Origin: Cupriavidus sp.
Lineage (GTDB): Bacteria; Pseudomonadota; Gammaproteobacteria; Burkholderiales; Burkholderiaceae
Assembly: GCA_031181345.1 (NCBI GenBank)
Contig: JAPSLC010000015.1
Location: forward strand, 24,086-88,085
Direction: 5' to 3'
Length of the DNA: 64,000 bases
The notes under the pieces were generated by a model. It was not told where the DNA came from and did not search any database. It saw only the letters and a list, made by a program, of their open reading frames with translations. Shown here piece by piece: positions 52,258 through 61,134 of the stretch. Position 1 is the stretch's first letter. Each line of letters starts with the position of its first letter. A program made the translations under genes and the position numbers.

Positions 52258-52677
52258 TCAGGACAGCGCCACCACCGCGTCGCCGGCCACCTTGACCTCG
52301 CCGTTCTGGTCCACGGTGCTCAGTTCGATCCGCACGCGCTTCTCGCCGTGCGCCTCCATCTTTTCCACCACGGTGCCGCGGCAGGTCAGCCGGTCGCCGA
52401 CATGCGTGATGGCGACGAAGCGCACGCCAAAGTCGCGCAGCGCCTGCTGCGGCACCCAGTTGGTCAGCAGCCTGCCGAGATAGGCCATCGACAGCATGCC
52501 GTGCGCGAACACATCGGGGTGGCCCGCGGCGTGCGCGAAGTCGGTGTCGACGTGGATCGGGTTGTGGTCGCCCGAGGCGCCGCAATAGAGCGCCAGGGTC
52601 AGCCGCGAGACCGGTTCGGTCTCGAAGGCGGGCAGCGCGTCGCCCACCTGCAGGGCGTCGTAGCGCAGCGTCGGCAT
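52258..52677 (-). CDS. MaoC-like enoyl-CoA hydratase subunit, catalytic
   Basis: A 139-residue hot-dog fold protein. The hydratase motif is intact: Asp37 and His42 in GDHNPIHVDTDFAHAAGHPDVFAHGML. The rest matches one half of a two-domain (R)-hydratase. It sits next to a second hot-dog protein that lacks the catalytic residues, so the two probably form a heterodimer hydrating a 2-enoyl-CoA. It is 13 bases after that partner and 47 before the SDR gene. Confidence 0.86.
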   Translation of the reverse strand: MPTLRYDALQVGDALPAFETEPVSRLTLALYCGASGDHNPIHVDTDFAHAAGHPDVFAHGMLSMAYLGRLLTNWVPQQALRDFGVRFVAITHVGDRLTCRGTVVEKMEAHGEKRVRIELSTVDQNGEVKVAGDAVVALS

Positions 52678-52690
52678 CGTTCAGACTCCT

Positions 52691-53134
52691 TCATCCATGG
52701 CGCATCACCGTGACCGTGCGCAGGTCGGCGACATGCGCGCCATGCTGGTTGGTGACCCGGGTGCGGCGCACGACAAATTCGAGCGCGCCGCCCTTCTTGT
52801 CGTAGATATCCTCGATGCATTGCTCGAAGGTCAGCCGGTCGCCCGCATACGTCATCGCGTGATAGGTGAAACGCTGTTCGCCGTGCAGCAGCCGGCGATA
52901 GTCCAGGCCCAGCAATTCGCGGATCGCGGCGGGGTCGGGCGCGTCCATTTCGAGGCAGAACAGGAAGGTTGGCGGCACCGGCAGCGCCGGATGGCCGGCA
53001 TCGCGCGCGGCGGCCTCGTCGGTGTAGACAGGGTCGGGCTGGCCGGTGGCCTTGGCGAACAGGCGCAGCCGGCCCGCCTCCACCGGCACGGTGAAGGGCG
53101 CCATCCGGTGCCCGATGAATTGGCGATCGATCAT
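52691..53134 (-). CDS. MaoC-like subunit, probably non-catalytic partner
   Basis: A 147-residue hot-dog protein (FAS1-type dehydratase/MaoC N-terminal half). In the place of the GDHNPIH motif it has GQPDPVY, so both Asp (to Gln32) and His (to Tyr37) are missing. Further family features are PVPPTFLFCLEMD, LLHGEQRFTYHAMTYAGDRLTFEQ, IEDIYDKKGG. This resembles the binding half of heterodimeric enoyl hydratases such as steroid-catabolic ChsH-type. It is three bases from the thiolase gene and 13 from the catalytic partner. Confidence 0.85.
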   Translation of the reverse strand: MIDRQFIGHRMAPFTVPVEAGRLRLFAKATGQPDPVYTDEAAARDAGHPALPVPPTFLFCLEMDAPDPAAIRELLGLDYRRLLHGEQRFTYHAMTYAGDRLTFEQCIEDIYDKKGGALEFVVRRTRVTNQHGAHVADLRTVTVMRHG

Positions 53135-53137
53135 GGT

Positions 53138-54322
53138 TCAGGCCGCCCGATACAGCGTCACCACGCAGGCGCCGCCGAGTCCGAGGTTGTGCTGCAGCGC
53201 GAGGCGCGCGCCTTCGACCTGGCGCTGGTCGGCCTGGCCCCGCAGCTGCCAGGTCAGCTCCGCGCATTGCGCGAGGCCGGTGGCGCCAAGCGGATGGCCC
53301 TTGGACAGCAGGCCGCCGGACGGGTTGGTCACCACGCGGCCGCCGTAGGTGTTGTTGCCTTCCAGGATGAACTCTTCCGCGGTGCCCTCGGGCGTCAGGC
53401 CGAGCGCCTCGTAGGTGATCAGCTCGTTCGCGGTGAAGCAGTCGTGCAGTTCGACCACGTCGATGTCCTCGGGCCCGATGCCGGCCATCTCGTAGACCTG
53501 CGCGGCGGCGGCGCGGCTCATGTCGTAGCCGACCAGCTGGCGCATGTCGCGCTGCGCGAAGGTGCTCGGCGTATCGGTGGTCATCGCCTGCGCGGCGATG
53601 GTCACGCGCATGTCCAGGCCGTGGCGGCGGGCGAAGTCCTCCGAGCACAGGATCGCCGCCGCGGCGCCGCAAGTCGGCGGGCAACATTGCAGCCGCGTCA
53701 GCGGCTCGAACACCATCGGCGCGGCCATCACTTCGTCCAGCGTCACGGTGTCGCGGAACACCGCCAGCGGATTGCGCGCGGCGTGCTGGCGCGCCTTGAC
53801 CGAGATGCGGGCGAAGGTGTCGGGGCGGATGCCGTGCTGCCTGATGTAGTCGCGTCCCGCGCCGCCGAAGAACTGCGCGGCGCGCGGGGCGTTGGGGTCC
53901 ATGCCCTGCAGCTCGCCCATGGTCTCGGCGAAGCGTGCCAGTGGCGAGGGGCGGTCGTCATAGGCGCCCTTGAGCGCCCCGGGCACCATCTGCTCGAAGC
54001 CGAGCGCGAGCGCGCATTCGACCGCGCCGCTCTGCACCGCCTGGCGCGCCAGGAACAGCGCGCTGGATCCGCTCGAACAGTTGTTGTTCAGGTTGAAGAC
54101 CGGAATGCCGGTCAGGCCGACGCGGTAGATCGCCGCCTGGCCCGCGGTCGAGTCGCCGTAGACGTAGCTGACATAGGCCTGCTGCACCGCGTCGTACGGC
54201 ACGCCGGCGTCGTCGAGCGCCAGGCGCGCTGCCCGTTCGCCCATGACCATATAGGGCTCGCTCTTGCCCGGCTTGCTGAAGGGAATCATGCCGACACCGG
54301 CGACATGGACGTTGCGTGTCAT
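53138..54322 (-). CDS. Thiolase-like protein (SCP2/lipid-transfer type)
   Basis: A 394-residue thiolase-fold protein. The acyl-binding nucleophile is Cys82 in NNNCSSGSSAL. The C-terminal half has VVELHDCFTANELITYEALGL and SKGHPLGATGLAQ, plus HNLGLGG near the end instead of the usual CxG loop, which marks the SCP2-thiolase subfamily. It would cleave a 3-oxoacyl-CoA with CoA, or carry out a related condensation. It is second in the operon, three bases before MaoC. ATG 54322 chosen; upstream codons in frame to 54403 look noncoding. Confidence 0.87.
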   Translation of the reverse strand: MTRNVHVAGVGMIPFSKPGKSEPYMVMGERAARLALDDAGVPYDAVQQAYVSYVYGDSTAGQAAIYRVGLTGIPVFNLNNNCSSGSSALFLARQAVQSGAVECALALGFEQMVPGALKGAYDDRPSPLARFAETMGELQGMDPNAPRAAQFFGGAGRDYIRQHGIRPDTFARISVKARQHAARNPLAVFRDTVTLDEVMAAPMVFEPLTRLQCCPPTCGAAAAILCSEDFARRHGLDMRVTIAAQAMTTDTPSTFAQRDMRQLVGYDMSRAAAAQVYEMAGIGPEDIDVVELHDCFTANELITYEALGLTPEGTAEEFILEGNNTYGGRVVTNPSGGLLSKGHPLGATGLAQCAELTWQLRGQADQRQVEGARLALQHNLGLGGACVVTLYRAA

Positions 54323-54463
54323 GGTCTGGTCCTCGTTGTTTGCCCGCTGCGTGGTCCCACTTTGCCGATCGCGCCGCGCGGCGCCAATGGCTCGCGCAAC
54401 CAAAGCCGTTGGCCGAAACGATCAGCGCCGGATTCGGGTCCGGCTGCCTTGTTGCGGCTTGCC

Positions 54464-55456
54464 TTATTGCAACTTCAAGCCGATCTGGCTCAGGAACACC
54501 TTCTCGCGTCCGAACTGATCGATCGCGTACTGGCGATACTCGGCGCTGCTCATGTACATGTCGACCTGGTCGTAGTCGGCCAGCATGCGCTGGTAGTCGG
54601 GGTCCCGCATCGCCTTGCGCAGCGCGTCATGCAGCGTCTTCAGAACGGCGGGCTCCATGCCTTTGGGCGCGACGATGCCGACCGGCGAATTGACCGTGAT
54701 GTCGTAGCCCAGCTCCTTCAGCGTCGGCACGTTGGGGCGCCGCGGCAGCCGCGTGTTGCCGAGCGTGGCCAGCAGCCGTGCCTTGCCGCCGTCGACCAGC
54801 GCGCCCCAGCCCGGGTCCGAGATCACGTCGAGATGCCCGCCGAGCAGCGCGGTGGTTTCCTCGGCCATGCCCTTGTAGGGGATGAAATTGAACTTGACCC
54901 CGGCGGCGCGCGCGAGCCGTTCCATCGCCACGTGGCCGCCGCTGCCGATGCCGGTGGAGCCGTAGCTGATCTGGCCGGGCCGCGCCCTGGCATCGGCGAA
55001 CAGGTCCTGCAGCGTTTTCCACGGCGCATCGGCCCGTACCACCAGGCCGTTGGTGTAGCCGGTCAGGCAGATCACATAGGTGAAGTCGCCGAGCGGATCG
55101 AAATTGACCTTCTGCAGATGCGGCAGCCGGAACAGCGTCGCGGGGGCGACCGAGAACGTGTAGCCGTCGGGGGCCGCGCTGCGCGCCATCGCGGCCGGCC
55201 CCATGGTGCCGGCGACGCCGGGCTGATTGACGACCACCACCTGCTGGCCCATTTCCCTCGACAGCGCATGCGCCAGCGCGCGCATCTGCACGTCGGTGGC
55301 GCCGCCCGGCGGGAACGGCATGATCATCGTCAGCGCGCGCGAGGGATAAGACTCCGACTTCGCCAGCGCCGCGGCCGGCCAGGGCGCCCAGGCGCCGAGC
55401 GCGCCGCCGGCCAGGGCCAACAGTGCGCGCCGGCGCGACTTCGATGTGTCTGCCAT
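54464..55456 (-). CDS. Bug-family (TctC-like) solute-binding protein, operon leader
   Basis: A 330-residue periplasmic receptor. The signal peptide has three arginines (KSRRRALLALAGGALGAWAPWPAAALA), possibly twin-arginine. Mature domain: YPSRALTMIMPFPPGGATDVQMRALA, VVNQPGVAGTMGPAAMARSAPDGYTF-like region, YGSTGIGSGGHVA and PYKGMAEETTALLGG. It is the first gene of the catabolic operon, so its ligand is probably the acid activated by the two ligases. No transporter membrane genes are nearby. Confidence 0.88.
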   Translation of the reverse strand: MADTSKSRRRALLALAGGALGAWAPWPAAALAKSESYPSRALTMIMPFPPGGATDVQMRALAHALSREMGQQVVVVNQPGVAGTMGPAAMARSAAPDGYTFSVAPATLFRLPHLQKVNFDPLGDFTYVICLTGYTNGLVVRADAPWKTLQDLFADARARPGQISYGSTGIGSGGHVAMERLARAAGVKFNFIPYKGMAEETTALLGGHLDVISDPGWGALVDGGKARLLATLGNTRLPRRPNVPTLKELGYDITVNSPVGIVAPKGMEPAVLKTLHDALRKAMRDPDYQRMLADYDQVDMYMSSAEYRQYAIDQFGREKVFLSQIGLKLQ

Positions 55457-55677
55457 GTCTGTCTCCTGTTCTGTGTCCGCTGGTCGACGGTCCTGCCGCC
55501 ACGGTGACGACAGTCTAGGAAGGCAGGGCGCACGGATACATGGCCGAAGCGCTGAATCGCATTGGCATGAACGATCAAGCCCGAGCGCACGCTAACGCAG
55601 CGCGGCGCGCGAGGCCGCCGGCTACGGGGAAACCCGCAGGACAATTCAAGAGAAGCGCACCGAAGCGCAAAGGCGGC

Positions 55678-56706
55678 TCAGTGCTCGCGCAGATGCGACT
55701 GGCGATACTGGCCGGGCGCGACCCCGGTCCAGTGCTTGAAGGCTCGGTGGAAGGTGCTGGCCTCGGAGAAGCCCAACAGGCTGGCGATCTCCGGCAACGT
55801 CAGTTCGGGGCGCGCCAGGTATTCGATCGCGGCGTCGCGGCGCAGGTCGTCCTTGATGCCGCGAAAGCCCTGGCCCTCCTCGCGCAGCCGGCGGCGCAGC
55901 GTCTGCGGCGTCATCGCCAGCTGTTCGCCGACGTCCTCGAGCGTGGGCAGCTCGCCGGTCAGGTTGCGGCGCAGGATGCGGCGGATGCGTTCGGTGATGC
56001 TGGTCTGGTCGCGGTACTTGATCAACAGGCTGGCGGGCGCCTGCCGCAGGAATTCGCGCAGGCTGGCCTCGTTCTGCACCACCGGCAGCTCCAGCCAGCG
56101 CGCTTCGAAGCGCCAGCCGGTGTAGTCGTGGCCGTAGGACGCGGGCGCCTGGAACAGCAGCGCGGCGTCGGCGCTCGGGCCCAGTTCGGAATCGGGCAAG
56201 TCGACGCCGATCAGCGGCACGCGGCGCGCCACCATCCAGCAGGCGAGGCCGTAACCGAGGAAGGCGAACGAGCGCGCCGCGTAAGCCAGGCGCCCGTCGT
56301 AGTCGACGCGCGGCGACAGGCACAGCATCGCGATCTCGCCGTGGCGCCGCAACCTCGGCACGAAGTCGCCGATCAGCAGGCGGTAGTAGCGCAGGCCGCT
56401 GTGCATCGCCTCGCCGAGCGTCCGCGCGTGGACCATCATCTGGCAGCACTGCGCGAAGCTGCCCAGCGGCAGCGGCCGATTGCACAGGCCCCACAGTTCG
56501 TCGCGCAGCGTGCGCCGCAATGCAAACAGAAGCGCCGCGTACTGGCCCTGCGTCACGCGCGCGACCGGCGAGTCGAGCAGCGCCGGGGCGATGCCCGCGC
56601 GGCGCAACAGCGCGGCGATATCGGCGCCGCGATGGCGCGCGCCCAGCAGGGTCTGCTGGACCTGCTGGATGGCGATCGTGTGGTGGGTGAAACTGGCAGT
56701 GTTCAT
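55678..56706 (-). CDS. AraC-family transcriptional regulator
   Basis: A 342-residue regulator. The N-terminal arabinose-binding-like domain (AraC_binding_1 type) covers about residues 20-200. The C-terminal AraC DNA-binding domain has two helix-turn-helix units: LEDVGEQLAMTPQTLRRRLREEG and LPEIASLLGFSEASTFHRAFKHWTGVAPGQYR. Such OruR/ArgR-type members control catabolic operons by sensing the acid or its derivative. It lies upstream of the operon on the same strand, 221 bases from the receptor gene, and so is a good candidate to control it. Confidence 0.88.
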   Translation of the reverse strand: MNTASFTHHTIAIQQVQQTLLGARHRGADIAALLRRAGIAPALLDSPVARVTQGQYAALLFALRRTLRDELWGLCNRPLPLGSFAQCCQMMVHARTLGEAMHSGLRYYRLLIGDFVPRLRRHGEIAMLCLSPRVDYDGRLAYAARSFAFLGYGLACWMVARRVPLIGVDLPDSELGPSADAALLFQAPASYGHDYTGWRFEARWLELPVVQNEASLREFLRQAPASLLIKYRDQTSITERIRRILRRNLTGELPTLEDVGEQLAMTPQTLRRRLREEGQGFRGIKDDLRRDAAIEYLARPELTLPEIASLLGFSEASTFHRAFKHWTGVAPGQYRQSHLREH

Positions 56707-56730
56707 GGGCGGGACCGAAGCGCGCAGCGG

Positions 56731-57870
<1,140 letters not shown>

Positions 57871-58043
57871 GGTGCTCCGGGCAGGCGTGCCGCGTCGGCA
57901 CGATAAGCCGCACGATACCGGGGATACGGCGTGCGCGCATGCGGGCCCTCACGCAGCGTCATGCTGTGCGCCGTTGCAGCCGTCCGCAGTCGTATCGCGA
58001 TTGCCCTATCGCCTTGCCCTGTCGGGCCTGCCCTACCGCGCCA

Positions 58044-59474
58044 CTACTTCCCCGACCACACCGCGCGCCGCACGCCCATCGCCGTCACCGCGCCATAGGC
58101 GGTGATGCCGAGCGCCACGCCGAGGAAATGGCCGTCCAGGCCCATGCCGCCGACATGCGCCAGCAGCCAGCCGCCGCCCGCGGCCAGCCCGATTCGCGCG
58201 ATGCCGGCCGCGATCGGCCAGCGCATCCGGCCTGCGCCCATCGACGCGAAATACAGCGCCATGCCGAGCCCGAAGCCGCCGAAGGCCGGGGCGATCCACG
58301 ACAGCGCGCGCGCAGCGATGGCGGCCACTTCCGCGTCGCTGGTGAACCAGCTGGCAAAGCGTGCCGGCGCGAGTCCGACCGCGATGCCGATGGTGCCGGC
58401 CAGCGCCAGCGCCAGCAGCGCACCGACCCAGGCCGTGCGGCGGGCGTCCGCCCAGTCGCCGCCGCCGACCGCACGGCCGACCAGTGCAGTCAGGGCCGAG
58501 CCCACGCCGAAGGCCAGCGGGATCATCAGGAATTCGAGCCGTGCCGAAATGCCGTAGGCGGCGACCGCCGCGGTGCCGTAGGGGCGCAGCTGCGCGGTCA
58601 CCAGGATGGTCGCCAGGTTGGCCAGCGCGGCCAGCCCGCAGGCGACCAGCCCGACCGACAGGATGCGCTGGAACAGCGCCGCGTTCGGGCGCATGCGCAG
58701 CACCGGCACGAAGCCGGCACCGCCGCGCAGCACCACCACCGCCATGCCGAGCGCCGCGGCCCACGACACCAGCGCGAAGGCGGCGCCGATGCCCGCCAGG
58801 CCCATCCCGCCGGGTTCGGCCAGCGCCCAGGCCAGCAGCGGGAAGGCGATCCACATCAGGCACAGCACCCGTGCCGCCAGCGCGTGGCGGCCGCCGCCGC
58901 GCAGCACCGAGGCCATCGTGTTGGACAACCAGGCCGGCACCGCGCCGGCGCCGAACAGCCAGATTGCATAGCCGGCCGCGGCCTCGGCGGCCGTCGCACC
59001 GCCCACCGCGCCGAGCACGGCATGCGGAAAGCCGGCCAGCGCGATGGCGAAGGCCAGGCCAGCCAGGGCGGCAATGATCAGCGCGTGCAGCACCAGCGCG
59101 GAGGCATCCTCGCGCTTGCCGGCGCCCAGCGCCCGGGCGATGGCCGACACCACGCCGCCGCCCATCGCGCCGGTCGACATCTGCTGCAGCAGCAGCGCGA
59201 ACGGCAGCACCACGGCCCAGCCGGCCAGCGCCGCGGTGCCCTGGCGGGCCGCCAGCCAGGTCTCGACCAGTTGCGCGACGGCTTGCAGCAGTGCGATCAG
59301 GCTGGTCGGGGCGGCCAGTTTGACGATGGCCCGCAGGACGGCGCGGCGTGGTGCGGCGGCTGGGGCAGCCGTGGCGGCCGCACCGCCAGAGTCGGCCAGG
59401 ATGGCCATGGGGGCAGGAGCGGAAATGGCGGTGGCCGGCGCGGCGACCCGCACGGCGTCATGCAGCTCGGTCAT
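58044..59474 (-). CDS. MATE-family multidrug efflux transporter
   Basis: A 476-residue MATE (NorM/DinF-like) exporter with 12 hydrophobic segments in two repeated halves. Features: KLAAPTSLIALLQAVAQLVETWLAARQG at the start of the first half and GLVACGLAALANLATILVTAQLRPYG in the second. It would export cationic or amphipathic drugs using a proton or sodium gradient. The N-terminus is about 60 residues longer than usual and Ala-rich. Its start overlaps the end of the HxlR gene by 17 bases, so HxlR and MATE form one operon. Confidence 0.88.
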   Translation of the reverse strand: MTELHDAVRVAAPATAISAPAPMAILADSGGAAATAAPAAAPRRAVLRAIVKLAAPTSLIALLQAVAQLVETWLAARQGTAALAGWAVVLPFALLLQQMSTGAMGGGVVSAIARALGAGKREDASALVLHALIIAALAGLAFAIALAGFPHAVLGAVGGATAAEAAAGYAIWLFGAGAVPAWLSNTMASVLRGGGRHALAARVLCLMWIAFPLLAWALAEPGGMGLAGIGAAFALVSWAAALGMAVVVLRGGAGFVPVLRMRPNAALFQRILSVGLVACGLAALANLATILVTAQLRPYGTAAVAAYGISARLEFLMIPLAFGVGSALTALVGRAVGGGDWADARRTAWVGALLALALAGTIGIAVGLAPARFASWFTSDAEVAAIAARALSWIAPAFGGFGLGMALYFASMGAGRMRWPIAAGIARIGLAAGGGWLLAHVGGMGLDGHFLGVALGITAYGAVTAMGVRRAVWSGK

Positions 59475-59979
59475 CGCCTGCCTCCGTGGCTTCGACGGTG
59501 TCGATTTCGGGCGCGAAGCGGCGGCGCAGGTGGGAGCCGGCCGCCGGGCCGGCGGTGACGCGCAGGTCGTCCAGCGTCACGGTGCTGCCGTCCGCGCGGG
59601 TCAGCGCGGGCGCGGCGATCTCGTCGCCGGTGCGACGGTCCAGCAGCACCGTCATCGGGCCGCGGTCGGTCATCCAGCGGTCGGCCCAGGCCTTCAGCGC
59701 GACGAAGGCCGGGAAGAAATCGCGGCCCTTGTCGGTCAGCCGGTAGTGGTGGCGGGCGCCGCCGTCGGCCGGCACGCGCTCGAACATGCCGTGCTCGACC
59801 AGCGTCTTCAGGCGCGCGCTGAGGATATTGGGCGCGATGCCCAGGTTGCGCTGGAATTCGTCGAAGCGCGTGCTGCCGTAGAAGGCCTCGCGCATCAGCA
59901 GGATCGCCCAGCGCTCGCCCAGCACCGCCATCGAGCGGGCGATCGGGCAGGGCATGCTGGCAAAGTCGGTGTGGCCCAC
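59458..59979 (-). CDS. HxlR-family transcriptional regulator
   Basis: A 173-residue winged-helix regulator. It has the conserved early Cys (Cys11 in SMPCPIARSM), and the HxlR core VLGERWAILLMREAFYGSTRFDEFQRNLGIAPNILSARLKTLVEHGMFERV...YRLTDKGRDF. An extra C-terminal part of 60 residues follows. GGAGGT five bases upstream decides the GTG start at 59979. It precedes the MATE gene, overlapping it by 17 bases, and probably represses the pair through the 38-base palindrome 32 bases upstream. Such regulators often respond to reactive aldehydes or oxidants. Confidence 0.88.
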   Translation of the reverse strand: MGHTDFASMPCPIARSMAVLGERWAILLMREAFYGSTRFDEFQRNLGIAPNILSARLKTLVEHGMFERVPADGGARHHYRLTDKGRDFFPAFVALKAWADRWMTDRGPMTVLLDRRTGDEIAAPALTRADGSTVTLDDLRVTAGPAAGSHLRRRFAPEIDTVEATEAGDDRAA

Positions 59980-60010
59980 GTCACCTCCGGTTGTCGTTGT
60001 TTGACTTCGA

Positions 60011-60048
60011 CTTTCAATTTGCAAGCATTCTAGCTTGCAATTTGAAAG
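60011..60048. promoter_or_regulatory. 38-base near-perfect palindrome (HxlR operator candidate)
   Basis: Left arm CTTTCAATTTGCAAGC (60011-60026), six-base spacer ATTCTA, right arm GCTTGCAATTTGAAAG (60033-60048). The arms pair at 15 of 16 positions. It lies 32 bases before the HxlR GTG and includes smaller TTGCAAGC/GCTTGCAA units. It fits a dimer- or tetramer-binding autoregulatory site. Confidence 0.75.
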
Positions 60049-60084
60049 TGTGTGAGGAGGACGGTGTGCCCTCGATTCAGCGGT

Positions 60085-61008
60085 TCAAACTGAACCGTCT
60101 GGGGCGTCGCGGAACACCGGCAGAGCCGGAATCTGCTCGCGCAGGAAGTCGATCAGCGCCCGCGTCGCCATCGGCGGATGCGGGTTCGGCGTGGTGATCA
60201 GGTAGAGCCGGTCGCCCAGCCCTTCGGGCCGCCAGTCGGGCAGCACCTGCACCAGCCGGCCGGCGTGCGCGTCCTGCCAGCCGGCGTAGACCGGCAGCAG
60301 GCAGACGCCGTGGCCCGCCTGCACCGCGCGGATCAGGAAGGGGAAGTGCTCCGATTGCAGGCGCGGCAGCAGCTGCACCGCGTCGCGCTCATCGCCGCGC
60401 GTCAGGTGCAGCTCGAACGGGCGGGCGAAGTAGGGCGGGCACAGGAAGTCGGTCGCGGCGAGGTCCGCCGGCACCCGGATCGGTCCGATCCGTTCCAGAT
60501 AGGACGGCGCAGCATAGAGGCCCCATTCGATCGCGCAAACGTCGCGCGCCACGTGGTCCAGCGGCGGCTGCGAGGTGACCTTCAGCGCCACGTCGATCTC
60601 CGCGGCGATCAGGTCGTTGACGCGATTGTTGAAGAAGACGCGCAGCGTAATGCCCGGATGCCGCTCGGCGAACGCCAGCAACAGCGGCGCGACGAAGGTG
60701 TCGCCCAGGCCGGTCGGCACGCTCAGCCGCACATGGCCGCGCAGCGTCTTCCCGAGGCTGTCGATCTCTGCCTGCGCCGACGCGACCTCGCGCAGGATCG
60801 CGAGCCCGTGGCGGTACAGCGCGTGGCCCGGCTCGGTCAGCTCGAGCCGCCGTGTGGTCCGGCGCATCAATTGCGCGCCTGACTGGACCTCGAGCTCGCG
60901 CAGTTGCCGGCTGACCTGCGAACGCGTGACGCCGCGCCGGCGGCCAGCCTCGGCCAGGTTGCCGGCGTCGACGATATCGACGAAGGCCTGGATCAGGTTC
61001 AGGTCCAT
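60085..61008 (-). CDS. LysR-family transcriptional regulator
   Basis: A 307-residue LysR protein. The N-terminal helix-turn-helix covers LIQAFVDIVDAGNLAEAGRRRGVTRSQVSRQLRELEVQSGAQLM, then the linker helix and LysR substrate domain (HVRLSVPTGLGDTFVAPLLLAFAERHPGITL, IDVALKVTSQP). It is divergent from the ligase/Bug pair across a 126-base gap containing an 8-base inverted repeat (61025-61032 with 61072-61079), the usual LysR arrangement. The effector is probably linked to the ligase's substrate. Confidence 0.9.
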   Translation of the reverse strand: MDLNLIQAFVDIVDAGNLAEAGRRRGVTRSQVSRQLRELEVQSGAQLMRRTTRRLELTEPGHALYRHGLAILREVASAQAEIDSLGKTLRGHVRLSVPTGLGDTFVAPLLLAFAERHPGITLRVFFNNRVNDLIAAEIDVALKVTSQPPLDHVARDVCAIEWGLYAAPSYLERIGPIRVPADLAATDFLCPPYFARPFELHLTRGDERDAVQLLPRLQSEHFPFLIRAVQAGHGVCLLPVYAGWQDAHAGRLVQVLPDWRPEGLGDRLYLITTPNPHPPMATRALIDFLREQIPALPVFRDAPDGSV

Positions 61009-61024
61009 GGTGCGTCCATCGGGG

Positions 61025-61079
61025 ATTGCCTGGGGGATTGTCGCGCTGGGCTCAACATTGTGCTGCGCCGTCAGGCAAT
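61025..61079. promoter_or_regulatory. Candidate LysR-regulator site between divergent genes
   Basis: ATTGCCTG (61025-61032) and CAGGCAAT (61072-61079) are perfect inverted arms 39 bases apart. ATTGTCG occurs directly at 61037-61043 and 61078-61084. Suggestive only. Confidence 0.4.
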
Positions 61080-61134
61080 TGTCGATGTCGATGCCCGCCG
61101 TTACAGTGGCCGCTCGATATACAGGAGCACTCTA

